Translations under genes and position numbers: made by a program | The notes under the pieces: model-generated | What the model saw: only the letters and a program-made list of their open reading frames with translations | Databases searched by the model: none | Told to the model about the DNA's origin: nothing | Origin: Proteobacteria bacterium ST_bin14 | GTDB taxonomy: Bacteria > Pseudomonadota > Alphaproteobacteria > Sphingomonadales > Sphingomonadaceae | Assembly: GCA_002083655.1 (NCBI GenBank) | Contig: MSXR01000003.1 | Span: forward strand, 89,368-153,367 | Reading direction: 5' to 3' | DNA length: 64,000 bases | Part shown: one piece after another, positions 1 through 9,568 of the stretch | Numbering within the stretch: the stretch's first letter is position 1 | How the letters are laid out: each line of letters starts with the position of its first letter

Positions 1-1
1 T

Positions 2-1918
2 GCGCCGCAACAGGCGACACTCTGGCCGCAGGCGGGGCGGGGTTATGCCGGTTTGCCAGCGCTTGCGGTTCGGCGCGGTGAAGCGCTGTTGCCGGTCGAT
101 CTGCTGGTGGAGGATGTGGTTGCCGGTGGATGCACGGCGCATCTGATGCTGGCTGATCCGGCCGCAGGCGTACGGGTAGCGATCAATTGGGTGATTGGCG
201 CCGGCGATGTGGTGCGCGCGCGCAGCACCATCACCAATTTTGGTGCCGTTCCCCTGGCGATTGACCGGGTGGCCAGCATCGCGCTGCCGCTGCCGGGTTG
301 GGCAACGCATGCCACGCGTTTCCATGGGCGCTGGGCCGGGGAAATGCATGAAGCGACTGCGCCCATTCCGCATGGCAGCAGCGGTGGCGAATCGCGCGGC
401 GGTCGGCCGGGCTTTGGCGGGGCGAACTGGCTCATCGCCCATGAACCGGGCTTTGGCACTGATCACGGGCTTGGGATCGCGCTGCACCTTGCGTGGAGCG
501 GGGACCACCAGATGACCATCGAACGCGATGCCGATGGGGCGATTGTGCAACTGGCGGCCCGGCTCGACGCGGGCGAAATCATCCTTGCCCCGGGGGAGGA
601 TTTTACCACGCCCGATGCGGTTATCGCGGTGGTGGATGGCGGCAGGAACGCGGTGCGACATGCGCTCCATACGCACATGCGCCGCGACGTACTGCCCGGT
701 CGCGCCGATTGGCCGGTGCGCCGGGTGCACTTGAACAGCTGGGAAGCGGTGGCGTTTGACATGGATGAGGCCCGGTTGGGCGAGTTGGCACAAGCGGGCA
801 AGGCAATCGGCGCCGAACGCTTCGTGGTGGATGATGGCTGGTTCACCGGGCGGCGGGGCGATCAGACCAGCCTGGGCGACTGGACGCCTGATCCGCAGCG
901 TTTCCCGGCCGGCCTTGGCCCTTTGATCGCCAAGGTCAGCGACCTTGGCATGGATTTCGGGCTGTGGGTTGAACCTGAAATGATCAGCCCCGACAGCGAC
1001 CTATACCGCGCGCATCCCGATTGGTGTCTGCACCGCACCGGGCTGGATCGGTTGACGCAGCGCCACCAGTTGGTGCTCGATCTAACCCAGCGGGCCGTTG
1101 CCGAACATTTGTTTGCGGTATTGCACAAGTTGCTGTCAGCCCACCCGATTGCCTATCTGAAATGGGATCATAACCGCGATCTGTTCCCCAATGACGGCGC
1201 GGGTTACGCCCAGACGGTCGCGCTGCATGGCTTGATTGACGGATTGCGCGCCGTCCATCCCGATGTTGAGATTGAAAGCTGCGCCAGCGGCGGCGGGCGG
1301 ATCGATTATGCCATGCTGGCGCGCTGCCACCGGGTTTGGCCAAGCGACAATAATGACGCGGTCGAACGGCTGCGGATCAACCGGGCGTGGAGCCTGTTCC
1401 TGCCGCCGGAGGTGACGGGCAATCATATCGGCCCCAGCCCCAATCCGATCACCGGGCGAATGCTGCCTATGGCGTTCCGCGCCAAGGTCGCGATGTTCGG
1501 GCATATGGGGGTGGAGGCTGATCCGGCGGCGATGGGTGATGATGACCGCGCCGTGCTGGCCGCGCACATCCAATGCTACAAGGATCACCGCGATATCCTG
1601 CACCACGGCCGCGTCCATGAAATGGCCTTTGATGATCCGGGGCTGTTCGGGATGATGATCGTGCATCAGGGCAGGGCGCTGGCGTTGGTCGCGCGGACCG
1701 ATATGGCGCGCGATTACAACGCACCGCCGGTACGCTTTGCCGGGCTGGACCCCAATCAGCATTACGCCGTCACCTTTCCGCTGGCCGGCGGGGGTGGCGC
1801 GGCTGTGCATACCAGGCTCAGCGGGCGGGCATTGGCACAGGCGGGGCTCGTGCTGCCGCTATCGCGACCGGCCACCGCTTGTCTGATCCACCTCGACCAA
1901 AGGGATATTGCACGATGA
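2..1918 (+). CDS. Alpha-galactosidase, GH36 family (5' end missing)
   Basis: Hydrolyses terminal alpha-1,6-galactose from oligosaccharides such as melibiose or raffinose. The reading frame is open back to the first bases of the window, so the start lies upstream; 638 codons are visible, a little below the roughly 700 usual for GH36. The TIM-barrel is recognisable from the DDGWF motif near 832, the nucleophile motif YLKWDHNRD (KWD codons 1160-1168) and the acid/base motif SDNND (about 1343-1357). The internal TTG at 53 is unlikely to be the true start because the frame continues upstream. The stop overlaps the next gene (ATGA), implying translational coupling with a beta-galactosidase. No signal peptide can be judged because the N-terminus is absent. 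Confidence 0.92.
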   Translation, partial: APQQATLWPQAGRGYAGLPALAVRRGEALLPVDLLVEDVVAGGCTAHLMLADPAAGVRVAINWVIGAGDVVRARSTITNFGAVPLAIDRVASIALPLPGWATHATRFHGRWAGEMHEATAPIPHGSSGGESRGGRPGFGGANWLIAHEPGFGTDHGLGIALHLAWSGDHQMTIERDADGAIVQLAARLDAGEIILAPGEDFTTPDAVIAVVDGGRNAVRHALHTHMRRDVLPGRADWPVRRVHLNSWEAVAFDMDEARLGELAQAGKAIGAERFVVDDGWFTGRRGDQTSLGDWTPDPQRFPAGLGPLIAKVSDLGMDFGLWVEPEMISPDSDLYRAHPDWCLHRTGLDRLTQRHQLVLDLTQRAVAEHLFAVLHKLLSAHPIAYLKWDHNRDLFPNDGAGYAQTVALHGLIDGLRAVHPDVEIESCASGGGRIDYAMLARCHRVWPSDNNDAVERLRINRAWSLFLPPEVTGNHIGPSPNPITGRMLPMAFRAKVAMFGHMGVEADPAAMGDDDRAVLAAHIQCYKDHRDILHHGRVHEMAFDDPGLFGMMIVHQGRALALVARTDMARDYNAPPVRFAGLDPNQHYAVTFPLAGGGGAAVHTRLSGRALAQAGLVLPLSRPATACLIHLDQRDIAR

Positions 1919-3840
1919 TGCGCCTGGGCTGCTGCTATTATCCCGAACATTGGCCCGAAGAAATATGGGCGGAGGATGCCCGCCGCATGGTCGAGATGGG
2001 GCTCACCCGCGTCCGGATCGGCGAATTTGCGTGGAGCCGGATTGAACCGCAGCCATGGCGGTATGACTGGGGCTGGCTCGACCGTGCGATTGCAACGCTC
2101 CACGAAGCGGGGTTGGGGATCATCCTGGGCACCCCCACCGCCACGCCGCCCAAATGGCTGGTCGATAAAATGCCCGATATGATCGCGGTGGATGCGCAGG
2201 GGCGCGAGCGGCGATTTGGATCGCGGCGGCATTATTGTTTCTCGCACCTTGGCTATCGCGGTGAGTGCCGCCGCATCGTTGCCGCGCTCGCCGAACGCTA
2301 TGGCAAACACCCCGGCATCGTCGCCTGGCAAACCGATAATGAATATGGCTGCCACGATACCGTCGTCAGCTATTCGGAAAGTGCGGCGCAAGGTTTTCGC
2401 CGCTGGCTGGCAGCGAAATATGGGGATGTGGGCGCGCTCAACATTTCGTGGGGAAATGTGTTCTGGAGCATGGAATATCGGTCATTTTCTGAAATAAACC
2501 CGCCAAATTTGACCGTAACCGAACCAAATCCTGCCCATTTGCTCGATTTTCGGCGCTTTTCGTCGCATGAAGTGGCCAGTTTCAACCGGATTCAGGTCGA
2601 TATTCTGCGGGCGGAATCGCCGGGTCGCGATGTCGTGCATAACTATATGGGGTTCTTCGATCAGTTTGATCACCACGCCGTATCGCGTGATCTGGATGTG
2701 GCGACATGGGATAGCTATCCGATTGGTTTTCTGGAACAATTCTGGTTCAGCCGGGATGAAAAACTGCGCTACGCGCGGACTGGCCACCCTGATATCGCTG
2801 CCTTCCACCATGATCTGTACCGGGGCTGCGCCAAGGGGCGATGGTGGGTGATGGAGCAGCAACCCGGCCCGGTGAACTGGGCCGCCCACAACCCTGCGCC
2901 GCTGCCCGGCATGGTGCGGCTATGGACGCTGGAAGCAGCAGCACATGGTGCTGAAATGGTTAGTTATTTCCGCTGGCGGCAAGCGCCGTTCGGACAGGAA
3001 ATGCATCACGCCGGGCTGCTCCGTCCCGATAGCGTGGACGATGTCGGCGCGCATGAGGCACGGGCGGCGGCGAGCGATCTGGCGACGCTTGGCGATCTGG
3101 GTTTGTCCACAAAATCAGTGGCTTTGCTGTTTTCTTATGAAGCCGCATGGCTGTTCGATACACAACCGCAGGGCCGCAGTTTTCGCTATATGGAACTGGT
3201 GTTCAGCTTTTACACGGCGCTGCGGCGCCTGGGGCTGGACGTCGATATCCTGCCCGCCGATGCGGCGCTGGATGGCTATGCGATGGTCATCGCGCCGTCG
3301 CTGCCGATCGTTAGCAGTGAACTTACAGAGCGCCTTGTAAGCCTAGCTATTCCCGTGCTTTTTGGTCCTCGCAGTGGCAGTCGAACGCCCGATTTTCAGA
3401 TACCCGAACGGCTGCCGCCGGGCAATTTGCGTGCAGCGATTCCCGTCACTATCCCCCGCGTAGAATCCTTGCGCGAGGGTTTGGTCGAACAGGGCGATGG
3501 GTTTGCCGTCATGCGCTGGTTCGAGCATGTTGAGAGCGATTTGGCCCCTGAAGAACGGCTGACTGACGGGCGCGGGGTTGTGTATGCCAGCGGATCCTTC
3601 CGCTATCTCGCGGCTTGGCCTGACGAAGCTTTGCTGGCGCGCGTGCTTCGCCGAATGGCGGGCGAGGCGGGGCTGGTGACGGTCGATCTGCCCCCGGATC
3701 TGCGCCTGCGCCGCGCGGGCGATGTGACTTTTGCCTTCAACTATGGGCCGGATATAATTGATCTGGAAGGTATTTTTAGCGGTGAATTGGTGATTGGTAA
3801 TGGCTCGGTGCCACCGGCTGGCGTGGTGGCCTGGCGGTGA
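1915..3840 (+). CDS. Beta-galactosidase, GH42 family
   Basis: Releases beta-linked galactose from lactose or galacto-oligosaccharides. The 641-residue length fits GH42. The N-terminus MMRLGCCYYPEHWPE is the classical GH42 opening. The acid/base is expected at E143 in TDNEYG and the nucleophile at E314 in MEQQPGPVNW. A trimerisation-type middle domain and a short C-terminal beta domain follow. I chose ATG 1915 because it overlaps the stop of the alpha-galactosidase gene by four bases and follows an AAGGGA-like ribosome site near 1900; a start further upstream at 1879 would add residues lying inside the previous gene. No signal peptide, so cytoplasmic. With its neighbour it forms a galactoside-degrading operon. 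Confidence 0.93.
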   Translation: MMRLGCCYYPEHWPEEIWAEDARRMVEMGLTRVRIGEFAWSRIEPQPWRYDWGWLDRAIATLHEAGLGIILGTPTATPPKWLVDKMPDMIAVDAQGRERRFGSRRHYCFSHLGYRGECRRIVAALAERYGKHPGIVAWQTDNEYGCHDTVVSYSESAAQGFRRWLAAKYGDVGALNISWGNVFWSMEYRSFSEINPPNLTVTEPNPAHLLDFRRFSSHEVASFNRIQVDILRAESPGRDVVHNYMGFFDQFDHHAVSRDLDVATWDSYPIGFLEQFWFSRDEKLRYARTGHPDIAAFHHDLYRGCAKGRWWVMEQQPGPVNWAAHNPAPLPGMVRLWTLEAAAHGAEMVSYFRWRQAPFGQEMHHAGLLRPDSVDDVGAHEARAAASDLATLGDLGLSTKSVALLFSYEAAWLFDTQPQGRSFRYMELVFSFYTALRRLGLDVDILPADAALDGYAMVIAPSLPIVSSELTERLVSLAIPVLFGPRSGSRTPDFQIPERLPPGNLRAAIPVTIPRVESLREGLVEQGDGFAVMRWFEHVESDLAPEERLTDGRGVVYASGSFRYLAAWPDEALLARVLRRMAGEAGLVTVDLPPDLRLRRAGDVTFAFNYGPDIIDLEGIFSGELVIGNGSVPPAGVVAWR

Positions 3841-3962
3841 ACCCGGCGGGCTGATCGCCAAACGAATGGCGAACGGAGATACGCATCACCAATTGAATCC
3901 CGCTCTATCCCTAACCCCCCAAACCTGCTTTTCTGCGGTGATGGGGCCTGGGGGACAAGCCG

Positions 3963-5249
3963 ATGACGACACAGACACGGCCATTTGGCTTTTGGACGGC
4001 AACCGCTTTGGTGGTCGGCGGGATGATCGGGGCGGGCATTTTCGTTCAGCCAGCGCAGCTTGCGCCGTTCGGCTGGACCGGGGCCGCCGCCTGACTTGTT
4101 GCGATCCCCGGCGCGCTGTTACTGGCCTATGTGCTGTCTTGCCTGACGGCGGCGCGCCCGGAAGCGACTGGGGCGATTGCCATCGTTGCCGAAGGGCTGG
4201 GGCCGTTGCCGGGGTTGCTGGTTGGCTGGAGTTATTGGGTCGGCATTTGTTCGGCCAATGCCATCATCGCGTTAACGGCGGTGCGATACGGCGCGCAGTT
4301 TTTCCCGGTGCTTACGTCCACGTCGCTTGCAACTGCGATTGCGGCCTCGGCGTTGATCTGGGCACTGACCGCGCTCAATTTCGGCGGGGCAAAGGGGGCT
4401 GGCCGGTTTCAGGTGCTGACAACAGTGTTGAAACTGCTGCCGCTGGTGGCGGTCGCGGCGATCCTTGCCGGTTTGGCGATCGTCGAACCCGGGCGCTTTT
4501 CGGCCAATCCGCATACGCCGTTCGATTCGACGAAATTCACGATGGTGCTGACGCTCGCCTTTTTCCCGTTGGTGGGGTTCGAATGCGCGTCGTTGGCGGC
4601 TGAGCGCGTGCGCGATCCGGCACGTAACGTGCTGCGCGCGACCCTGGTCGGCACACTCTTGACGGGTATTCTCTACATCATCCTGTGCAACGGCATCGTG
4701 TTCGCGCTGCCTGAAGCGGTGGTCGCTGCGTCCGACGCACCGATTGCGATGTTTGTTGAAAACTTCTGGGGGCGGGGCGCCGGGCTGGTGATCGCCGCTT
4801 TTGCCGCGATTTCGGCGATCGGGTGTCTGAATGGATGGGTGTTGATGCAGGGCGAATTGCCACTGGGTATGGCCCGCGCGGGCATATTGCCCGCCATTCT
4901 TGGCCGCACGACTGAGCGGGATGTGCCGACAATCGCCATGATCCTGTCGAGCGCTGTCGCGACTGCGCTGGTCATGTCGGGCGCGATCCCGGGCCTTACC
5001 GACGTGCTGACGTTCATGCTGCAACTGACGACGGCGGCAACGGTGTGGTTTTATTTCGGTGCCTGTGCCGCGGCTTTTGCGTTCGGCATCGTGCGCCCGT
5101 TGGCGGTTGTCGGCATGGCGTTTTCGGCCTGGGTATTATGGGGATCGGGGGTGGAGGCGCTGCTTCTGAGTATCGTGCTGATGCTGACGGCGCTGCCGCT
5201 ATACTGGCTCGCGCTACGTGGCCGTGTGCTTTCGGAAAAGGCGGCCTAG
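3963..5249 (+). pseudogene. APC-family amino acid permease, interrupted by in-frame TGA
   Basis: Reading through one stop gives a 428-codon APC-superfamily permease with about 12 membrane segments. The N-terminus contains the family motif GGMIGAGIF in TM1. Codon 44 (4092-4094) is TGA, in a place where relatives commonly have Trp, so a single TGG-to-TGA change explains it. The frame continues unbroken from 4095 to 5249, and a GTG at 4131 could restart translation, but that product would lack TM1 and its substrate-binding unwound helix. A GGGGGA-like ribosome site precedes ATG 3963. Substrate cannot be told; the link to the galactosidase genes is only positional. Either a recent pseudogene or a base error in the assembly. 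The 3' end overlaps the convergent oxidoreductase gene by 36 bases. Confidence 0.82.
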
Positions 5250-6836
5250 CAGACTGCGGTCCTTCAAAATCTCATGCGCGGCATTGTGCCCCGGCGCGCC
5301 TGTCACCCCACCACCCGGATGCGTGCCCGATCCGCACATATACAGGCCGGATATGGGCGAGCGGTAATCACCATGCCCCAGTACCGGGCGCGCCGCCCAT
5401 AGCTGGTCCAGGCTCATCCGCCCATGGAAGATATCGCCGCCGATCAGCCCAAACTTGCGTTCCAGATCGAGTGGAGAGTGGATTTGCCGGGCGATGATGC
5501 TTGCCTTGAAATTGGGTGCATGCTGCGTGACGCAATCGATGATGTGATCGGCGGCGGCCTCGCGCTCGTCATCCCATGACCGACCATCTGGCAGCTCCGG
5601 CGCAAATTGCTGGCAGAACAGGCTGGCGACATGCATGCCGGGCGGCGCGAGCGAATCGTCAACGGTCGATGGCAGTTTCATCTCGACGATCGGTGCCTTT
5701 GACCATCCAAATGTGCGGGCATCATCATAAGCGGCGTCCATATAATCCATGCCCGGCGCGATGATGATCCCGGCGGTATGGTGCTCGGCCTTTTCTTTGC
5801 CGGGCAATACCGAGAAGTCAGGAAGTTCGCTCAGCGCAACGTTCATTCGAAACGTGCCTGAACCCGTTTTGAAGTTATCGATCCGGCGCTTGAAATCGGG
5901 CTTCAGGTCAGCGGGCGCGATCATCTGCCGATACAGCAGGGCAGGGCCTACATTAGCGGCAACGATATCGGCGGCGATTTCCTCCCCCGATTCCAGCCGC
6001 ACGCCAACCGCTTTGTTGCCATCGACCAGCACCTGCGCAACCGGGGCTTCAAGGCTGATCTTGACGCCGTGCTCGGCGCACGCTGCTGCCATCGCGGTGG
6101 TGATCGCCCCCATGCCGCCCACTGAATGGCCCCATGCGCCCTTCTTGCCGTTCACCTCGCCGAAGACGTGGTGGAGCAGCACATAGGCCGAACCCGGCGT
6201 GCTGACCCCGGCGTAATTGCCGACCACCGCATCGAAGGCGAAGGCCGTTTTGACGTGATCGTCCTCATACCAGCCATCGAGGAAATCGCGCGCGCTTTTG
6301 GTGAACATGTCGAGCACATCGGCCTGCGCATCCACGCTCATGCCCGCCAGCTTGCGCCCCTGCGACGCGGCGCTGAGGAGGGCGGCGATCCCGCCGCCGG
6401 CATTGGGTGGCGTCTTCAGCGACAGGTCGCGCAGTACCTCCGCCACACGCTCCAGCGCTGTTTCATAAGCCGGGAAGGTCTCGGCATCCTTTGCCGAGAA
6501 GCGCGCGAACTCTGCCTGCGTCCGCGCGGTGCCGCCGCCAAGCTTCAGATAGGTGTCGGGAAAGGGGAAGAAATTGCTGATCGTGCGCTCGATAATGCGA
6601 AAGCCGCGGTCGTGCAGCTTCATGTCGGCAATCACCTGCGGGCGCAGCAGCGACACGGTGTAGCTGGCGGTGGAATTGCGGAATCCGGGGTGAAACTCCT
6701 CGGTCACGCACGCCCCGCCAATGATGGCGCGGCGTTCGAGCACGCGGACTTTGAGTCCAGCGCGGGAGAGGTAGAAAGCGCAAACAAGGCCGTTATGCCC
6801 ACCGCCGATGATGATCGCGTCGTATCGTTTCGTCAT
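5214..6836 (-). CDS. FAD-dependent oxidoreductase, phytoene desaturase/PYROXD2-like
   Basis: A 540-residue flavoprotein of the amine oxidase/phytoene desaturase superfamily. The N-terminus has the dinucleotide-binding fold IIIGGGHNG followed by an acidic-ended second strand (VRVLERR). The C-terminus has the FAD-closing motif GSGTHPGGGVTGAPGHNA, typical of the CrtI-like/PYROXD2 subgroup. No carotenoid genes lie nearby, so a carotenoid role is not supported; members of this subgroup are mostly uncharacterised. No signal peptide. It is convergent with, and slightly overlaps, the permease pseudogene, and is divergent from the BLUF gene. The exact substrate is unknown. Confidence 0.85.
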   Translation of the reverse strand: MTKRYDAIIIGGGHNGLVCAFYLSRAGLKVRVLERRAIIGGACVTEEFHPGFRNSTASYTVSLLRPQVIADMKLHDRGFRIIERTISNFFPFPDTYLKLGGGTARTQAEFARFSAKDAETFPAYETALERVAEVLRDLSLKTPPNAGGGIAALLSAASQGRKLAGMSVDAQADVLDMFTKSARDFLDGWYEDDHVKTAFAFDAVVGNYAGVSTPGSAYVLLHHVFGEVNGKKGAWGHSVGGMGAITTAMAAACAEHGVKISLEAPVAQVLVDGNKAVGVRLESGEEIAADIVAANVGPALLYRQMIAPADLKPDFKRRIDNFKTGSGTFRMNVALSELPDFSVLPGKEKAEHHTAGIIIAPGMDYMDAAYDDARTFGWSKAPIVEMKLPSTVDDSLAPPGMHVASLFCQQFAPELPDGRSWDDEREAAADHIIDCVTQHAPNFKASIIARQIHSPLDLERKFGLIGGDIFHGRMSLDQLWAARPVLGHGDYRSPISGLYMCGSGTHPGGGVTGAPGHNAAHEILKDRSLLGRLFRKHTAT

Positions 6837-6994
6837 GGGGAAGTGGTGCCGTGGCGGCGGTCGATTGTCGAGGGGGGACGAGAGGGCCGGGTCGGGCGCG
6901 CAATGGTTCCTTACCCGAATGGGAAAGATGCGCTACGACGCCGCTGATCTGCCGGGTGACGCGGCCTGCCCCGCATAGACAAAGCGAGAAATCG

Positions 6995-7468
6995 ATGTTC
7001 GATGAAGTTGGTTTTCCACGCGGCCCTGACTTGGGCCACGCCGTCCGCGTCCTCGACACCTTCGTTTACTGTAGCCGTGCCGCCGAGGGCGTGGACGACG
7101 CCGAGGTTGATCGTATCATTGAATGGTCGCAACGCCGCAATGTCGAACGCGACATTACCGGCGTGCTGGTGTTCGGCAGTGGCGTGTTTTTCCAATGGGT
7201 TGAGGGACCGCCCACCGCAGTCGAGAATCTAATCGCGAGCCTGTACGGCGATCCGCGCCACTATGACATCGTCCCGCTGGACCGCAGTGTTGACGAGCGC
7301 GAGCGGCTATATCCGAATTGGGAGATGGAGCGGGTCGGTGCCGACGACATTCGCGCGGTGCTGAACGATGCGCTGGAGAGTGCCGAAGACGAAAATAACA
7401 TCGCGGCCCTCAGGCGTATCCTGAAGCACCTCGATTCGGGTCCGCTGGACACGCTTGGGCGACGTTAA
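6995..7468 (+). CDS. BLUF-domain blue-light photoreceptor (stand-alone)
   Basis: A 157-residue protein that is nearly all BLUF domain, which binds FAD and senses blue light. From ATG 6995 the photochemical residues are Y25 (FVYCSRA), N49 (QRRNVERDITG) and Q67 (FFQWVEGP); the spacings of 24 and 18 residues match Tyr-Asn-Gln in AppA and PixD. W109 and M111 (PNWEM) lie where the WxM of AppA is found. An open frame begins at 6851, but the domain starts after 6995 and an AGCGAGAA sequence precedes this ATG. No effector domain is fused, so it probably acts through a protein partner. No obvious partner is adjacent: the next gene is a small unknown protein. Confidence 0.88.
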   Translation: MFDEVGFPRGPDLGHAVRVLDTFVYCSRAAEGVDDAEVDRIIEWSQRRNVERDITGVLVFGSGVFFQWVEGPPTAVENLIASLYGDPRHYDIVPLDRSVDERERLYPNWEMERVGADDIRAVLNDALESAEDENNIAALRRILKHLDSGPLDTLGRR

Positions 7469-7543
7469 CGCGGTCAGCGAAAGGCGGTTCGAGCCAATCC
7501 GCCTTCGCGTTGAACGGCAATTGGCGCTTCCTATATCTCGCCT

Positions 7544-7849
7544 ATGGTATTCGATCTCGGCCGTGCGATGCGCAAGAAAGAGGAGTTTGAATCAGCACGT
7601 CTGATGGACTTCGCGTTCCGCCGCCACGCGCGGGCCAGTCGGTTGCTCGCCAAGTCGTTGGGAGTCGATCCTGTTATCGCGGCGTCCTTGGTCGCGACGG
7701 TAAACGAAGAAGCGATCCCCCTTCGCCTTGCCGAGCTGGCGGGCACGACAGCCGAGGAAGCGGATGCCGCGTTTCGAAGGTTCCTGTCGATTGCGCATGC
7801 CGAGCTGGTCACCGAACGTGGCGACCCAACCCCGCATCGGTTGGCGTAA
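7544..7849 (+). CDS. Small helical hypothetical protein
   Basis: A 101-residue protein I do not recognise. It is charged at the start (MRKKEEFES), then largely alpha-helical, with a middle part resembling a short helix-turn-helix or ANTAR-like helical bundle only in general composition. No membrane segment or signal peptide. It lies 75 bases after the BLUF gene on the same strand and could be co-transcribed, which would make it a candidate signalling partner; this is inference from position alone. Codon use and GC resemble its neighbours. The ribosome site before ATG 7544 is weak. Confidence 0.55.
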   Translation: MVFDLGRAMRKKEEFESARLMDFAFRRHARASRLLAKSLGVDPVIAASLVATVNEEAIPLRLAELAGTTAEEADAAFRRFLSIAHAELVTERGDPTPHRLA

Positions 7850-7875
7850 AGGGCACGGGCTGTCGATAGCTTGCG

Positions 7876-9054
7876 TTAGCGGCGCTTGCCCCACCCCGGC
7901 GGTGGCGCGTGATTCAGCCGCGCCTCCGGGATCGCCGCGCGGATCTTCGCGGCGAAGCTGCGAAGGCACACCTCGCTCCGCCCGATCGGCCCCACCGTAA
8001 AACTCTCTGATGCCATCCCCGCCTGCACGCGGGTGATCAGCCAAGTGTCTTCGGCATTCACATGGCGGTTGATGCGATCATTGGCATAGCGCGCCAGTTT
8101 CATCTCGCGTCGTTCATCGGGCAGCGCAAACGCCATCATCCGCAGCACCGATTGGGTCGGGCTGATCGGCAGCCACTGCATGAAATCGACCTGATCGGGA
8201 TAAAGGTCGAAGGCCATGTTCGGCCATAGCTTATAGTATAGCCATAATCGCTGGTTCGCCTCTGGCAGATGGTCTGCGCGGGGTACGTATGTCTGGTAGA
8301 AGCGTTCCCACCAATCGGCGGAGGGGCGATCGACCAGATAGCCCGACATCTTGTCGGCAAAGGGCTGCGCTTCGATCGCATAGCTTTTGCCGAACAACCG
8401 GGTGAGGCCGGGATGCGCGACCGGGATGTGGAGATTGTCCGAATAATTGTCGCCAATATTCTTCCAGTTGACCGCGCGGTCACGGGTGTAAGCGGGGGTG
8501 ATCGTCCGCAGGTCTTCAAACCGATATGGCTCGATCTCATGCGCGTAGGGAGCCATCATGTCGGCCACCGATGGCCCGCCATCGTCCTTCAGGCGAACGA
8601 ACACGAAGCCGCGCCAGATTTCTAATCCGACCGCAAACAGCCCCTGTCCGCGCTTGTCGAGCATGGGATAGTCGGCGCTCACGGGCACACCGGTAAGGCT
8701 GCCATCAAGCTCATAGCTCCAGGCGTGATAGGGGCAGATGATCTTTTTGGCGCAGCCGCCATTGCCCTCCAGCAAGCGCATCGCGCGGTGGCGGCATACA
8801 TTGGTGAACGCGCGCGCCCTGCCGTCCTCGCCGCGCACGACGATCACGCTCTCTCCCGCATAATCGATCGACCGCCACTCGCCGGGGGTCGCCAGATCGC
8901 TCTCGTGGCACACGATCTGCCATGACGGGCGGATGACGCGGGCAATCTCTGCGTCCAGGAAATCGGGGTCGGTATAGGTCCAGCCGGGCAGGCCCCAATC
9001 GGCATCCGGGTCGGTTTCGGCAATCAGTGCGGCAGGCGCTGGCTGATCCTGCAT
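7876..9054 (-). CDS. Rieske non-heme iron oxygenase, alpha subunit
   Basis: A 392-residue ring-hydroxylating-type oxygenase. The N-terminal Rieske domain has CRHR and CPYH, giving the [2Fe-2S] ligands C87, H89, C107 and H110. The catalytic domain has D206-x2-H209-x4-H214 in DNYSDNLHIPVAH, matching the bridging Asp and iron-binding His pair of naphthalene dioxygenase. ATG 9054 is preferred to the longer frame from 9093 because the extra residues are low-complexity and no relative-like sequence precedes MQDQPAP. No beta subunit, ferredoxin or reductase gene lies next to it. The substrate could be an aromatic or a quaternary amine; the sequence alone does not decide. Confidence 0.88.
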   Translation of the reverse strand: MQDQPAPAALIAETDPDADWGLPGWTYTDPDFLDAEIARVIRPSWQIVCHESDLATPGEWRSIDYAGESVIVVRGEDGRARAFTNVCRHRAMRLLEGNGGCAKKIICPYHAWSYELDGSLTGVPVSADYPMLDKRGQGLFAVGLEIWRGFVFVRLKDDGGPSVADMMAPYAHEIEPYRFEDLRTITPAYTRDRAVNWKNIGDNYSDNLHIPVAHPGLTRLFGKSYAIEAQPFADKMSGYLVDRPSADWWERFYQTYVPRADHLPEANQRLWLYYKLWPNMAFDLYPDQVDFMQWLPISPTQSVLRMMAFALPDERREMKLARYANDRINRHVNAEDTWLITRVQAGMASESFTVGPIGRSEVCLRSFAAKIRAAIPEARLNHAPPPGWGKRR

Positions 9055-9222
9055 TGGCGGCGCTCCCCCGGCCCATGGAACGGCCCGTTGCACTTGTTTA
9101 GCGCCGATTTGACGCCGCTGTCAGCAGCGATGTCAACCGCCAACCGATGCTTGTTGCAACCATTCCGACCGGCCTGCCGCTTGTCAAACCTGTTGCGTAG
9201 TGCGCGCCACGAGCATATTCAG

Positions 9223-9408
9223 GCGGTGCGTCAGGTTCCCCGAAAGGGGAATAATAGGGAACGCGGAACCAGGGATTCTCCCTGTAAACCGTGGCTGTCC
9301 CCGCAACTGTGACCGGTGAGTGGTCGCCTGTGAAATGCCACTGGGTGCATCTGCATCCGGGAAGGTGAGGCGAACATGATGATCCGGGAGCCAGGAGACC
9401 TGCCTGAC
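9223..9408 (+). ncRNA. Cobalamin (B12) riboswitch
   Basis: The stretch has the expected order of conserved blocks of an adenosylcobalamin-type aptamer: GGTGCGTCAGGTTCC at the 5' side, AGGGAA near 9257, GCCACTGG around 9338-9345, and the diagnostic B12 box AGCCAGGAGACCTGCC at about 9389-9404. It lies in the leader of btuB, 160 bases before its ATG, so it should lower expression of the uptake operon when cobalamin is plentiful. Bases 9409-9568 hold GC-rich hairpins that may form the expression platform; a translational mechanism is plausible as no U-tract terminator is seen. Bases 9055-9222 hold no gene that I can support. Confidence 0.93.
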
Positions 9409-9568
9409 GCCGTCGGTCCTTTGCGCGGACGGGGTGTTCAGCGCGATCGAGGTTTTTCCTCGTGTGACGACATACGGTCGGGGTGGCGCGTGTGGGGGTA
9501 TCCCCGCCGTGACGCGGTGGTGCCTATGCGCGCGCTCGCCCCTTGTTGTTGGTCAAGGGAGAACGCCC

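Noticed and set aside
4092..4094. TGA read as selenocysteine
   Set aside because: APC permeases are not selenoproteins, the site fits Trp, and no supporting RNA hairpin was recognised.
6126..6947. 273-residue open frame on the plus strand
   Set aside because: It is antisense to the well-supported FAD oxidoreductase and has no family motifs.
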